Source: Variovorax sp. EL159 (lineage in GTDB: Bacteria > Pseudomonadota > Gammaproteobacteria > Burkholderiales > Burkholderiaceae_C). Taken from it: DNA of 64,000 nt. The notes under the pieces are model-generated. The model saw nothing but the letters and a program-made list of their open reading frames with translations, ran no database searches and had not been told where the DNA came from. Within the stretch, counting starts at the first letter, position 1. Every line of letters starts with the position of its first letter. The DNA lies in contig NZ_FMUJ01000002.1 in NCBI RefSeq assembly GCF_900100965.1, forward strand, positions 617,869 to 681,868. Direction: 5' to 3'. This document shows positions 1-8,845 of this stretch, in pieces. Both the position numbers and the translations under genes were made by a program.

Positions 1-13
1 GGGTTCGGGATCA

Positions 14-130
14 TTCAGGGCGACGCACACGCCGACGGGGTACCTTGCTCCGCGAATGTCCCCCGGCCTTTCGGGCTACCGCACCTCCTCCTTTGTTTCG
101 CTGCGCAAGGCACCCCGCCAGCGTGAGCGC
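14..130. repeat. Long palindromic repeat, copy A
   Basis: This is a divergent copy of the repeat also seen at 3333-3423, 12549-12640 and 12688-12798. The inner core is conserved: TCCGCGAATGTCCCCC near 50-65, and CTCCTCCTTTGTTTCGCTGC near 85-104. The arms beside the core are complementary (ACCTTGC and GCAAGG) but differ in sequence from the arms of the other copies. The outer flanks (TTCAGGGCG and CCGCCAGCGTGAGCG) match the 12688-12798 copy read in reverse. Function is unknown. From 131 to 484 no gene was recognised. Confidence 0.75.
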
Positions 131-484
131 TCAGTGCCGCTGCGGACTGGCTCGGCACGGGGCCTGCGAGGTTCGCGCGCAGCGCATTGCGGAAGCTGCA
201 TTTGTTGGCGCTCGTCGAGACTTCCTGCCGCACGAAATCGCCACCGCGCCGCGCTCTTCTCTAAAGTGATTGCCCCTGTCACTCAAAGCCCCAACAAGGG
301 GACACGGAAGGCGCTACACACGCAAAGCCATTGAATGTTTGAAGGCTGCTTGCCTCGCGGCAGGTTGTCGGTGCGAAAGCAGCGATGCAAAAGCGAGGTA
401 TCAAAAGGCGACGGCCAGGGTGGTATCAACACCCCGGCCGTCTAACCAAGTTCGTGCACACACCTTGGAAGGAAACGCACAAAA

Positions 485-754
485 ATGGCTACCAAGACTA
501 TAGCCCGGCCCCGCACGCCGGCAGCTTCCGAAGAAAATGCCCAAGACCCGGCGGATCTTCTCGAAAACACCCTCGCTCAACTCGAAGCCCTGCTGTGGGT
601 CTGCCACGGGGAAGACATCGACTGGTGCAGCGGTGAAGGGCCTCGTCAACTGGACAACCTGCTCTGGCTTGCGGCTGAACTGGCGCGCAAGGCCAGGGAG
701 TTGTTTCAGGTGAGCGAGAAGGCGCGATGCGGAGCGCTTGAGACCGGCGGTTAG
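485..754 (+). CDS. Small conserved-looking protein of unknown function (89 aa)
   Basis: I do not recognise the family. The product is a short, acidic, soluble protein with no signal peptide or membrane segment. It starts with a disordered Thr/Ala/Pro-rich stretch of about 20 residues. Residues 25-70 look helical, with heptad-like leucines, ending in repeated Leu/Ala/Lys positions, so a helical hairpin or small regulatory protein is plausible. The ATG is preceded by an AAGGAAA sequence about ten bases upstream. It stands alone: the flanking stretches 131-484 and 755-1135 contain no convincing gene. Base composition is closer to the host average than that of the island that follows. A function cannot be assigned from sequence alone. 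Confidence 0.55.
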   Translation: MATKTIARPRTPAASEENAQDPADLLENTLAQLEALLWVCHGEDIDWCSGEGPRQLDNLLWLAAELARKARELFQVSEKARCGALETGG

Positions 755-1135
755 TGGCTGGTCTGCGGGTCGCGTGCTTCGCGGCCCGCTCTGACGAACA
801 GGTCCTTTGAGGTACGGCGGCTGAAGCCTTTGTGATGGAGGGAATCCGGTTCGGTTGAGGTTGCCTGTGGGGTAGGCCTCAGTGGCAGCCATGCGCTCCG
901 TGCCGATCGTCTACAGACAATGTGAGCATCCGCTTTGCAGCGGTTACTCCCCTTCGCCGGAGGCATGCCAAGGCACGGTATTGAGCGGACTTCTGTCGTC
1001 CGCCAAGAAGAGGGGCCCACTGGGACCGCATCAGCCAAAGCGGTGAGGGGCGGCGGAGCGATTGGTAGACTAGAAGATCCATCGAGGGGCGTGCGACAGC
1101 TCGCTTCGCCAATAGGCTAGCGCAGCAAAAATCTC
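755..1135. other. Intergenic stretch with no recognised gene
   Basis: This 381-base stretch lies between the 89-residue ORF and the AT-rich island. Open frames across it are short, overlap on both strands and lack ribosome binding sites. No repeat, tRNA or obvious terminator was seen. It marks the left boundary of a composition change, from GC-rich DNA to clearly AT-richer DNA from about 1136 onward. Confidence 0.4.
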
Positions 1136-1549
1136 ATGAACAAGACGACGAGTCTGTACAGAGGCTCAATGAAACACAAGAGCCGGCCTTCAGAGGGCGC
1201 AAAAGGGACGTTGTGCCCTGAATGGACACATTTAGCCTTGGGAGCGAGGCTGGAAAGCGACCCCTTTAAGCACGACTGGTTAAAGACAGAGGCGCACCAG
1301 CTTTTCAGTATCGCGGTGCCGCACCCTGGCGGCGAGGAGCGACGATACGCGACAAAAAACGGAATAGCGTTTGAGGCGAAACCAACAAACGATGGTACGT
1401 GGCATGGCTATCCGATTCCGTGGAAGAGCGTACCTATTGAAATTATGAATGTCTGGCTTGATCGGGAAATTGTGACAAATAAGCAGGTCAAGCTGCACAA
1501 GGACTACCCTAAGAAAGATATCCATTGGGCCTTGGATTCTGATTCGTGA
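1136..1549 (+). CDS. Uncharacterised protein, first gene of an AT-rich two-gene island
   Basis: This 137-residue soluble protein has no signal peptide, no membrane helix and no domain I can name. It is rich in Trp, His, Lys and Pro; the C-terminal half contains several Trp and a basic Lys-rich stretch before an acidic tail. The ATG at 1136 has no good ribosome binding site. An in-frame ATG at 1169, preceded by CAGAGG, may be the real start and would give 126 residues. The TGA stop overlaps the GTG of the next gene, so the two are translationally coupled and probably work together. Composition is noticeably lower in GC than the flanking DNA, which suggests horizontal transfer. Whether it is an inhibitor, substrate or partner of the adjacent peptidase is unknown. 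Confidence 0.6.
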   Translation: MNKTTSLYRGSMKHKSRPSEGAKGTLCPEWTHLALGARLESDPFKHDWLKTEAHQLFSIAVPHPGGEERRYATKNGIAFEAKPTNDGTWHGYPIPWKSVPIEIMNVWLDREIVTNKQVKLHKDYPKKDIHWALDSDS

Positions 1550-3042
1550 TAACCAACATGATGAAATTTGGAAATCCTGAACGGTTTGAAATCTCTGCGC
1601 AGTGGCTAAGGGATGCTGAGCCACGTGAGTTGCTTCCCAAGGATTTTGGATGGTCGATGGGTGAACTCAAAATTGTCGTTGGTGGTGTTTCACTGACGGA
1701 TCATCAAATTCATGGGGAACAGAAAGATGCCATCAGATGGTATTTGGGCCCTGTGATTGCTTGGCTTATCCGCGAGTGGAAATGGTTGATGCACGAAGAG
1801 GCCTACGCTTGGCCAACGCGCCCTGCCGATTCATCTGCGATCACGGTTTCCGCCGACCTGCAAAGATTTATTGCTTCTGAATATAGGCCTGACCGAGAAA
1901 TTTATAAAACAATTCGTGAGTGGTGGGCGCGTCATGCATTGCATTCCGCCGATCCAAGCGCCCTATATCCCGATGTTTTTATTCGACGGGTGGAGGATAA
2001 TGTTGAAATCTCATGGCTGGACCAGCAGCCCGATTTCCCCCCCGATGGTTTTGAATTGAAGCTCAAGCCAGGCACGGCGCTTCTACCAGTGGAAGACGTC
2101 GCTGAGCCCCTGTGGAATTTTCTAAAATGGGCCGTCAAAACTGCTCCCGCATTGGAAAAGGAAGACAAGCATCAGGTAGCTATCTTGAAGTCGAAGTTGA
2201 CTGATGTGAAGGGGCTAGCCGCCGCCGAGTTAGAGGCAGCGCATTTTGCAAATGAAGCCATTCGCTCTGTCATTGAGAATGCACGCAAAGCATCGCACTG
2301 GGTTCCGAATCGAAGGGTTCTACCAGACGCGCCAGTAATTGCTGAATTCGACACGCCAGCGCTTATGTTTGGCGGGCTAAATGTGAACTTTGGGGAGCAG
2401 GACATTCTTCGGTTGTTTGACTTATTAGTTCAGCACAGAGTCGGCGGTGAAAGTGATGGGCTGAAGTCACTCGTTTCGTCTCCGTCTATTTATGAATTCA
2501 TTCAGCCATACGCGCACGGCTACGAACTCGCCTACGCAGTCCGCGAATCCCTTGGCATTGATCATCAAACGGCATTCGTAGATATCCATCAAATTGTCTA
2601 CGATCTCGGCATTAAAATTCACAGTGAGGCGCTAGATACGGCGAGTGTCCGCGGCGTTGCTATTGCGGGCGCTGGGCTCTCGCCTGCGATCTTGATCAAT
2701 GAAAAAAATAAATTTAATGCCAGCAAGGGAGGCAGGCGTTTCACGCTGGCTCACGAGCTTTGTCATATTCTCTTTGATCGGTCTAGTGCAAAGCGTCTCT
2801 CTCACGTTAGTGGTCCATGGGCGTCAATACGTGTTGAGAAGCGAGCAAATGCGTTTGCTGCGATGTTTCTCGCTACGCCTCATGCCTTGAGTAAGGCGCT
2901 GACAGGTGCCGAGCTCAGCGGGCAGATGAAGAACCTCTCCGAACGATTTGGGATCGGGATAATCGCGTTGCGCGAGCATATGCACAACCTGGATTTGATT
3001 TCTGACGAAGAGTTTCAGCAAGGCGGAGGTTGGCGTCACTAG
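1546..3042 (+). CDS. ImmA/IrrE-family (M78) metallo-endopeptidase with a long unknown N-terminal domain
   Basis: The C-terminal third carries a zinc-peptidase signature: HELCH at residues 403-407 inside a typical 'FTLAHELCHILFD' context. The family's second motif, a Glu followed by 'ANAFAAMFLATP', comes shortly after. These fit the M78/ImmA-IrrE group, whose members cleave repressors or antitoxins in phage, integrative-element and stress systems. The first roughly 320 residues match nothing I recognise and contain no obvious helix-turn-helix. GTG 1546 overlaps the previous stop; ATG 1558 or 1561 are alternative starts that would remove only a few residues. The pair sits in an AT-rich island with no integrase or repressor next to it. 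Role as a defence or toxin-antitoxin module is inference; the peptidase call is firm. Confidence 0.8.
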   Translation: MITNMMKFGNPERFEISAQWLRDAEPRELLPKDFGWSMGELKIVVGGVSLTDHQIHGEQKDAIRWYLGPVIAWLIREWKWLMHEEAYAWPTRPADSSAITVSADLQRFIASEYRPDREIYKTIREWWARHALHSADPSALYPDVFIRRVEDNVEISWLDQQPDFPPDGFELKLKPGTALLPVEDVAEPLWNFLKWAVKTAPALEKEDKHQVAILKSKLTDVKGLAAAELEAAHFANEAIRSVIENARKASHWVPNRRVLPDAPVIAEFDTPALMFGGLNVNFGEQDILRLFDLLVQHRVGGESDGLKSLVSSPSIYEFIQPYAHGYELAYAVRESLGIDHQTAFVDIHQIVYDLGIKIHSEALDTASVRGVAIAGAGLSPAILINEKNKFNASKGGRRFTLAHELCHILFDRSSAKRLSHVSGPWASIRVEKRANAFAAMFLATPHALSKALTGAELSGQMKNLSERFGIGIIALREHMHNLDLISDEEFQQGGGWRH

Positions 3043-3332
3043 GCCGCTTTGGCATGCCGCCTCTCAAAGAATCGGAAGCAGTGATCCGGCGGCTATGGCT
3101 GCTGCTGACCGAAGCGGCTGTCTCGCCGTCAAAATCGATCGGTTGCTGACAGCCTGAAGCGAGCATCGAACGCAGTCATGCCAATCTCGACTGTGGCCGA
3201 ATCCCGCCTTTCGGAGTTCTGCTTATCCAGTGCCCGTTTCTAGCGAAAGCTCAGTGGTGCGCCGGCGCATGTCCATCTGCAATCCGCAGCAGCGCACGAA
3301 CCGCGAACTGCCAAGCCACAGCCGCGCTCATC
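3043..3332. other. Intergenic stretch with no recognised gene
   Basis: This is about 290 bases between the peptidase stop and repeat copy B. Only short overlapping frames are present and none has a convincing start. The composition returns to GC-rich here. No terminator with a clear T-run was found for the peptidase gene. Confidence 0.4.
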
Positions 3333-3423
3333 GTGCGAATGACGCCGGGTGCTCCCCGCAGCGAAATAAAGGAGGAGCGAAGCGGGGGACATTCGCGGAG
3401 GGGAGCACCCGGTGTCATTCGCA
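3333..3423. repeat. Long palindromic repeat, copy B
   Basis: The arms GTGCGAATGACGCCGGGTGC (3333 on) and the matching reverse complement ending at 3423 form a stem of over 20 bp with few mismatches. Between them lies the conserved core in reverse orientation relative to copy A: GCAGCGAAATAAAGGAGGAG, a short variable linker, then GGGGGACATTCGCGGAG. The copy ends about 60 bases downstream of the minus-strand operon that terminates at 3485. It could act as a transcription barrier, but it lacks a T-run. Confidence 0.85.
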
Positions 3424-3430
3424 TGCACCC

Positions 3431-3464
3431 CGAATGAACCTGCCCCCCGAATGAACCTGCCCCC
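3431..3464. repeat. Two tandem copies of a 17-bp unit
   Basis: The unit CGAATGAACCTGCCCCC is repeated exactly twice, at 3431-3447 and 3448-3464, directly beside palindromic repeat B. The related string GGTTCATTCGGGG sits beside repeat copy C1 near 12533-12545, so this unit seems to be part of the extended flank of the repeat family. Confidence 0.8.
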
Positions 3465-3484
3465 CGAAAAAACTCGAAGCGTAC

Positions 3485-4378
3485 TTAGCGCAGCGCTTCG
3501 ACCAGATCGAGAACCATCCGGTCGCCACCGAACTTCTCGACCCCATGCGTCAACAGCGCATCGACGGCCTGCGCAATGCCATGACTGGAAGAAGACTGCT
3601 CCGCCATGTCGTTGTAGTACCCCAGGTCCTTCTTCGCATTCGCCATCGAGAACTTCAGCGAATCGGTGCTGCCCGTCAGCAGCTTGGGCTTGACGCGTTC
3701 CAGCGCGACGCCATTGCCGCCGCCCTTGGCGAGCACATCGACGAACACATCGGGCTTCACGCCGGCGCGCTCTGCGCAGGCCGCAGCCTCGCACAGCAAC
3801 GCGACAGTGCCCAGCGACACGAAGTTGTGCAGCAGCTTCATCGCATGGCCCGCACCAATGCCGCCCACGTGCGTGATGTTCTCGGCAAAGCAGCGCAGCA
3901 GCGGCAGGCACGAGGCCAGCACTTCGGCATCGCCACCCACGAGCAGGTTCAACCGGCCTTCGGCGGCTTCCTTCGCGGTGCGCGTCATCGGCGCATCGAG
4001 AAACTTGCCGCCCTTTGCGCTCACAGCCTCGGCCACCTTGGCGGTCGATGCCGGCACGGCCGTCGAGCAGTCGATCACCACCGTGCCGGGGCGCAGGGTG
4101 CTCAGCGCGCCCTTGTCGCCCAGCATCACGGCTTCGACCTGCGGCGTGCCGGTGACGCAAAGGATCAGCACGTCAACCTGCGCGGCCAGCGTGGCGACAT
4201 CGGCCACCGACGTGGCGCCCGCCTTCAGCAGCGCGTCGAGCGGCTGGTTGCCGGCGTGTTCCAGCACGGTTAGTTGGTGGCCGTGCTTGACGATGTTGCT
4301 GGCGATGCCGTGGCCCATGAGGCCGACGCCGACGAGGCCGACTTTGCGCGGCGCTTGCTGCTGTTCAGTGGTTGTCAT
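3485..4378 (-). CDS. NAD(P)-dependent beta-hydroxyacid dehydrogenase (3-hydroxyisobutyrate dehydrogenase family)
   Basis: This 297-residue protein begins with a Rossmann dinucleotide fold: GLVGVGLMGHGIASN at about residues 14-28 gives GxGxxG. The family's substrate motif (DAPMTR, near residue 128) and the catalytic-lysine segment (GAGHAMKLLHN, near residue 175) are both present. Length is normal for the family, which oxidises 3-hydroxyisobutyrate, tartronate semialdehyde, 6-phosphogluconate-like and related beta-hydroxyacids. The specific substrate cannot be read from sequence. It is the last gene of the minus-strand operon, 12 bases after the aldehyde dehydrogenase. Pairing with an amidase and an aldehyde dehydrogenase suggests it handles a hydroxyacid or semialdehyde released from the imported compound. 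Confidence 0.85.
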   Translation of the reverse strand: MTTTEQQQAPRKVGLVGVGLMGHGIASNIVKHGHQLTVLEHAGNQPLDALLKAGATSVADVATLAAQVDVLILCVTGTPQVEAVMLGDKGALSTLRPGTVVIDCSTAVPASTAKVAEAVSAKGGKFLDAPMTRTAKEAAEGRLNLLVGGDAEVLASCLPLLRCFAENITHVGGIGAGHAMKLLHNFVSLGTVALLCEAAACAERAGVKPDVFVDVLAKGGGNGVALERVKPKLLTGSTDSLKFSMANAKKDLGYYNDMAEQSSSSHGIAQAVDALLTHGVEKFGGDRMVLDLVEALR

Positions 4379-4390
4379 GTGTTGTCTTCT

Positions 4391-5851
4391 TCATCCGTGC
4401 TTGATTGCGATGGTCTTGAGGGTCGTGAATCCGAGCAGGGCCTCGAAGCCCTTCTCGCGGCCGAAGCCGCTGGATTTCACGCCGCCGAAGGGCAGTTCTA
4501 CACCACCCGCTGCACCGTAATTGTTGATGAAGACCTGCCCGCAGTGCAGCTTGTGGGCCATTCGCAGTTGCCGGCCGCCGTCGCGGGTCCACACGCCGGC
4601 CACCAGGCCGAAGTCGGTGCCATTGGCCAGGCGCACCGCCTCGGCCTCGTCGGCGAAAGGCATCACCGCCAGCACGGGGCCGAAGACCTCGCGCTGTGCG
4701 AGGTCGCTGTCGTGCGGTACGTCGCGGAACAGCACGGCCTCTTGATAAAAACCGGTGGCCGATGCGTTGGGCGACACCGTGCCGCGCGCCGCCACCTTCA
4801 TGCCGCTCGCCTCGGAGGTCGCGACCATGTCGCGCACCTGGCGGAACTGCTTTTCGTTGATGAGCGGGCCCATGTCCAGGTCTTCCGCCGGCGTGCCCGC
4901 GCGCACTGCAGTGAAGCGTTTGGCGAGGCGCTGCACGACCTCTTCATAGATCGATTGCTCCACCAGCACGCGGCTGCCGGCCGAGCAGGTCTGGCCGGCG
5001 TTCTGGATGATGGCGTTCACCAGCACCGGCTCGGCCGCGTCCAGGTCGGCATCGGCAAAAACGATCTGCGGCGACTTGCCGCCCAGCTCCAGCGTCACCG
5101 GGCAGTGGCGCTCGGCCGCGGCCAGGCCGACGCTGCGGCCGGTCATGGTCGAGCCGGTGAACGAGATGTGGTCGATGCCCTTGTGCGCGCACAGCGCGGC
5201 GCCGGCTTCCTTGCCGTAGCCCGTCACCACGTTGAGCGCGCCAGCCGGAAAGCCCACCTCGGTCGCGATCTCTGCCAGCCGCAGCAGCGACAGGCTCGCG
5301 TCTTCCGCCGGCTTGACCACGCAGGCGTTGCCCGCCGCGAGCGATGCGCCCACGCTGCGGCCCGCGATCTGCATCGGGTAGTTCCAGGGAATGATGTGGC
5401 CCGTCACGCCGTGCGGAATGCGCACGGTGAGCACGGTGTAGCCGCGCTCGTAGGGCAGGGTGTCGCCGTGCAGCTTGTCGCAGGCGCCGGCGTAGTACTC
5501 CATGTAGCGCGCTAGCGCGGTCGCGTCGTTGCGCGCCACGCGCAGCGCCTTGCCGGTGTCGCGGGCTTCGAGCTGCGCGAGTTCTTCGTGGTGCTGCATG
5601 ACGGCGGCACCGAGCTTGGCGAGCAGGCGTCCGCGCTCCAGTGCGGTCGTCGCGCCCCAGGGGCCGTCGAAGTTCTCGCCCATGGCTTTGCGCGCGGCGC
5701 GCACGGCCGTGTCGACGTCGCCAGCGGTGCCGCGCGCGATCTCACCGAATTTCTGGCCGTCGCTCGGGTCGATCACGTCGATGGTGGCGTTGCCTTCGGA
5801 CGCCACGCGGCGGCCGTCGATGTAGTGGGTTGCTGCGTCGTTGTTGCTCAT
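4391..5851 (-). CDS. NAD(P)-dependent aldehyde dehydrogenase
   Basis: This 486-residue member of the aldehyde dehydrogenase superfamily has all the main signatures: the IPWNYPMQ segment near residue 148, the catalytic glutamate in LELGGKSP, the catalytic cysteine in GQTCSAGSR, and the C-terminal PFGGVKSSGFGRE. The open frame extends upstream, but the ATG at 5851 is chosen because AAGGAGAC lies just before it and the protein then has normal length. It resembles betaine-aldehyde or gamma-aminobutyraldehyde type enzymes, so an omega-amino or amide-derived aldehyde is a reasonable substrate guess. It lies 53 bases after the amidase and 12 before the hydroxyacid dehydrogenase, within one operon. 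Confidence 0.88.
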   Translation of the reverse strand: MSNNDAATHYIDGRRVASEGNATIDVIDPSDGQKFGEIARGTAGDVDTAVRAARKAMGENFDGPWGATTALERGRLLAKLGAAVMQHHEELAQLEARDTGKALRVARNDATALARYMEYYAGACDKLHGDTLPYERGYTVLTVRIPHGVTGHIIPWNYPMQIAGRSVGASLAAGNACVVKPAEDASLSLLRLAEIATEVGFPAGALNVVTGYGKEAGAALCAHKGIDHISFTGSTMTGRSVGLAAAERHCPVTLELGGKSPQIVFADADLDAAEPVLVNAIIQNAGQTCSAGSRVLVEQSIYEEVVQRLAKRFTAVRAGTPAEDLDMGPLINEKQFRQVRDMVATSEASGMKVAARGTVSPNASATGFYQEAVLFRDVPHDSDLAQREVFGPVLAVMPFADEAEAVRLANGTDFGLVAGVWTRDGGRQLRMAHKLHCGQVFINNYGAAGGVELPFGGVKSSGFGREKGFEALLGFTTLKTIAIKHG

Positions 5852-5904
5852 TGAATCTGTCTCCTTGCGCGCGGCGCCGTGTGGATGCGCCGCGATGTCA
5901 TTCG

Positions 5905-7308
5905 TCATTGGGGTTCGGGCCAGGCGCGCTGTGCTTCGCGGATCTGCTCGAAGGCGCGGCTGAACTGCAGCACGCCCAGGTCGTCGAAGCGGCGGCCCGC
6001 GATCTGCAGGCCGATGGGCAGGCCCTCGGCCGAGTAGCCGCAGTTGATCGACGCGGCCGGCTGTTCCGACATGTTGTAGGGCACGGTAAAGCCGATGTGT
6101 TCCAGCGGCAGCATCGGGTCGTTGGTGGGCGAGGCATGGTCCGCGGGCGCGGGCATGTTCGGCGACACCGGCGAAATCACGAAGTCGTAGGCCTTGGTGG
6201 CGGCGACCGTGGCCGCGCGCGTCGCGATGAACTGGCTGTAGGCGTCGAAGATGTGCGCGCCCGAAAAGCCGGCCGCACTCTCGGCCCACTCGCGGATGTA
6301 CGGCAGGATCTTCGCGCGCTTCTCGGCCGGCATGGCCTGGATGTCGATGCACGAGCGCATGCGCCAGAAGTGGTCCATACCCTGCAGCATCTTCGGCGTC
6401 ATGAAGGCCGCGATTTCTTCGATGTGCGCGCCGGCGGCCTCGATGCGCCTGGCGGCGCGGCGGATGGCTTCGGCAATCTGCGGATCGAGCGGCAGGCCGC
6501 AGCCTGCATCCATGTGCAGCGCCACGCGCTTGCCCTTGAGGAACGACGGATCGACCTCGAAGGCGCTCCAGTCGATGGTGGGCGCGGGCAGCTCCGAATA
6601 GTCGCGGTCGTCGGGCTGCGCGACCGACGCCATCATCAGCGCCGAGTCGGCCACGGTGCGCGTCATCGGGCCGGCGCAGCGGCCCATGTAGGGCGTGCTC
6701 AGCGGAATGCGGCCGAAGCTGGGCTTGAGCGTGTAGATGCCGCACCAGCTGGCCGGCAGGCGCAGCGAGCCGCCGATGTCGGTGCCCACGTGCAGCGGGC
6801 CGTAGCCTGCGGCAGCCGCCGCACCGGCACCCGCGCTGGAGCCGCCGGGCGTGCGCGACAGGTCCCACGGATTGCGCGAGAGTTCATGAAAACTCGACAG
6901 GCCCGACGACAGCATGCCCAGGTCGGGCATCGTGGTCTTGGCCACCAGCACCGTGCCGTCTTCCTTCAGGCGCGCGGCGGGTGGCGAGTCTTGCGCCATC
7001 GGCACGAGGTCGTAGGCGGCGGTGCCCAGCGGCATCGGGTCGCCTTCGGTCGCGAGGTTGTCCTTGATGGTCACGGGCACGCCGTCGAGCGTGCCGCGAG
7101 GCGTGCCGGCCAGCCAGCGCGCCTCGGAGGCGCGGGCCTGTTCGAGCGCGAGTTCGGGGCGGAACAGCCACGTCGCATGCAACGCGGGCTCGTACGCCGC
7201 GATGCGCTCGTTGACCGAGCGCGCCACTTCGACCGGCGAGAGTTCTTTGCTGCGGTAGGCCGCGTGCAGCTCCTGCACGCTCAGCGAGTAAAGGGGCTTC
7301 ATCGTCAT
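5905..7308 (-). CDS. Amidase-signature family hydrolase
   Basis: This cytoplasmic amidase of 467 residues has the full Ser-Ser-Lys catalytic set of the family: the Lys in VTIKDNLA near residue 82, the Gly/Ser-rich GGSSAGAGAA near 157, and the nucleophile serine in GTDIGGSLRLPA near 180. No signal peptide is present, so the substrate must be imported, fitting the ABC importer encoded immediately upstream (the binding-protein gene ends four bases away). The family covers fatty amides, aryl amides, carbamates, ureides and Glu-tRNA amidation; the absence of a gatB-like partner argues against the last. It is probably the first enzyme acting on the transported compound. The exact substrate is unknown. 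Confidence 0.87.
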   Translation of the reverse strand: MTMKPLYSLSVQELHAAYRSKELSPVEVARSVNERIAAYEPALHATWLFRPELALEQARASEARWLAGTPRGTLDGVPVTIKDNLATEGDPMPLGTAAYDLVPMAQDSPPAARLKEDGTVLVAKTTMPDLGMLSSGLSSFHELSRNPWDLSRTPGGSSAGAGAAAAAGYGPLHVGTDIGGSLRLPASWCGIYTLKPSFGRIPLSTPYMGRCAGPMTRTVADSALMMASVAQPDDRDYSELPAPTIDWSAFEVDPSFLKGKRVALHMDAGCGLPLDPQIAEAIRRAARRIEAAGAHIEEIAAFMTPKMLQGMDHFWRMRSCIDIQAMPAEKRAKILPYIREWAESAAGFSGAHIFDAYSQFIATRAATVAATKAYDFVISPVSPNMPAPADHASPTNDPMLPLEHIGFTVPYNMSEQPAASINCGYSAEGLPIGLQIAGRRFDDLGVLQFSRAFEQIREAQRAWPEPQ

Positions 7309-7312
7309 CGCA

Positions 7313-8806
7313 TCAACCCCACGAGATCGCGGCCAGATCGTTCACCACGATCGGCATGCTCGGCCATAGGCCCTTCACTTCCTTGCGCGCGATGGTCGGG
7401 AACACCGCCTGGTACAGGAAGCCGTTGACCGCATCGGTGGCCAGTTGGCGCTGGGCTTCGGCCAGCAGGTCGGCGCGGCGCTTCTTGTTCTCTTCGTTCT
7501 GGATGGTGACGAACAGGTCGCGGAACTTCTTCGAGTCGTAGCCCCAGTAGTAGTCGGGCTCGGTGTACTTCACCAGGTCGAAGGGCTCCACGTGCGCCAC
7601 CATCGTCAGGTCGAAGTCGTGCGCGCCGCCGAAGGTGCTGATCAGCCACTGGGCCCACTCGACGTTCTGGATCTTCACGTGAATGCCGATCTGCGCCAGT
7701 TGCGCCGCGATCATCTCGCCGCCCTGGCGTGCATACGAAGGCGGGGGCAGTTGCAGACGCAATTCGAGCGGCGTCTTCACGCCGGCTTCGGCCAGCAGCT
7801 TCTTCGCTTTCTCGACGTCGAAGGGGTTCATTGCCGTGGTGTCGACGAAGCCCGGCGCGCCCATCGCGTAGTGGCTGCCGATGGGCTTTCCGAAACCATC
7901 CGCCGCACCCTGGATGATCGCGTTGCGGTCGATGGCCGCCAGGATCGCGCGGCGCACGCGCACGTCGTCCAGCGGCTTCTTGCGGTTGTTGATGGTCAGG
8001 ATCACCTTGCCGCGCGTGCCCACCTCGATCACCTGGAAGCGCGGGTTGCCCTTGAACTGCGCCACCGAGCGCGTGCCGGCGCGCGGGAAGATGTCGATGT
8101 CGCCCGCCATCAGCGCAGCGGTCTGCGCGGCGGTGTCCGACATGAAGCGGAAGACGAAGCGCTCGGTCTTCGCGAAGTTCGGGTCGCGGTACGTCGGCGA
8201 CTTCACCAGCGTGCACGAGGCGCCGCGCTGCCATGCGCCCAGCTTGTAGGGGCCGGTGCCCACGGGCGTGGTGACGTTGGTCTCGGCGCTCTTGGGCTCG
8301 ACGATGCAGGCGGTCGACTGGCCGAGCATGAACGGCAGGTCGGGGTTGGGCAGCGTGCTGTTGACGCCCACCGTGTACTCGTCGAGCACCACGGTGCCGA
8401 TCTCGCTGAAGAAGCGCTTGTCCTTGTTGGTGCTCTTGGCGCCGCCCGCGCGGTCGAACGAGAACTTCACGACGGCGGCGTTGAAGGGCTGCCCGTTCTC
8501 GAAGCGCACGCCACGGCGCAGCTTGAAGACGAAGGTCTTCATGTCGGGCGACGACGACCAGCTCTCGGCCAGCATCGGCGTGACCGAGCCGTCGGCGTTG
8601 ACCTTGGTGAGCGTCTCGAAGATGTTGTATTGCGTGATCTCGGCAATGGCCGACGCGGCGCCCGTGGTCGGGTCCATGCCCGGCGGTTCGAGCGGCATGC
8701 CGATCGTCAGCGTGTTCTTGCCGGCCTGTGCGCGGGCCTGCGGCAGGAAGACACCCGGGATGGCCGCGGCCATGGCGGAGGTCATGACGGTGCGTCGCTT
8801 CAACAT
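7313..8806 (-). CDS. ABC transporter substrate-binding protein, oligopeptide/dipeptide type (SBP family 5)
   Basis: This 497-residue periplasmic binding protein starts with a twin-arginine-like signal (KRRTVMTSAMAAAIPG, ending near an AQA cleavage site at about residue 27). The mature part has typical family 5 features: an early phrase on 'LxxSW' with the conserved 'KFVFKLRRGVRFENG' type segment near residue 95, and 'DVRVRRAILAAIDR' near 280. These proteins bind peptides, opines, nickel, glutathione or plant amides. Position inside the permease-ATPase-amidase operon suggests the ligand is the amidase substrate or a precursor. A Tat signal would be compatible with folding before export, but the Phe/Lys positions of the full Tat consensus are not all present. 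Confidence 0.88.
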   Translation of the reverse strand: MLKRRTVMTSAMAAAIPGVFLPQARAQAGKNTLTIGMPLEPPGMDPTTGAASAIAEITQYNIFETLTKVNADGSVTPMLAESWSSSPDMKTFVFKLRRGVRFENGQPFNAAVVKFSFDRAGGAKSTNKDKRFFSEIGTVVLDEYTVGVNSTLPNPDLPFMLGQSTACIVEPKSAETNVTTPVGTGPYKLGAWQRGASCTLVKSPTYRDPNFAKTERFVFRFMSDTAAQTAALMAGDIDIFPRAGTRSVAQFKGNPRFQVIEVGTRGKVILTINNRKKPLDDVRVRRAILAAIDRNAIIQGAADGFGKPIGSHYAMGAPGFVDTTAMNPFDVEKAKKLLAEAGVKTPLELRLQLPPPSYARQGGEMIAAQLAQIGIHVKIQNVEWAQWLISTFGGAHDFDLTMVAHVEPFDLVKYTEPDYYWGYDSKKFRDLFVTIQNEENKKRRADLLAEAQRQLATDAVNGFLYQAVFPTIARKEVKGLWPSMPIVVNDLAAISWG

Positions 8807-8845
8807 TCGATAGCTCCTGGAAGTGAGAGGGAAAGACCGCCGCGC

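Noticed and set aside
3240-4160. Long minus-strand frame across the repeat and hydroxyacid dehydrogenase (306 codons)
   Set aside because: It is an alternate frame of the dehydrogenase gene with Arg/Gly/His-rich composition and no family match; the repeat extends it by chance.
4391-6868. A possible 825-residue amidase-aldehyde dehydrogenase fusion
   Set aside because: The upstream part is the wrong frame of the amidase gene; the aldehyde dehydrogenase has its own ATG and ribosome binding site at 5851.
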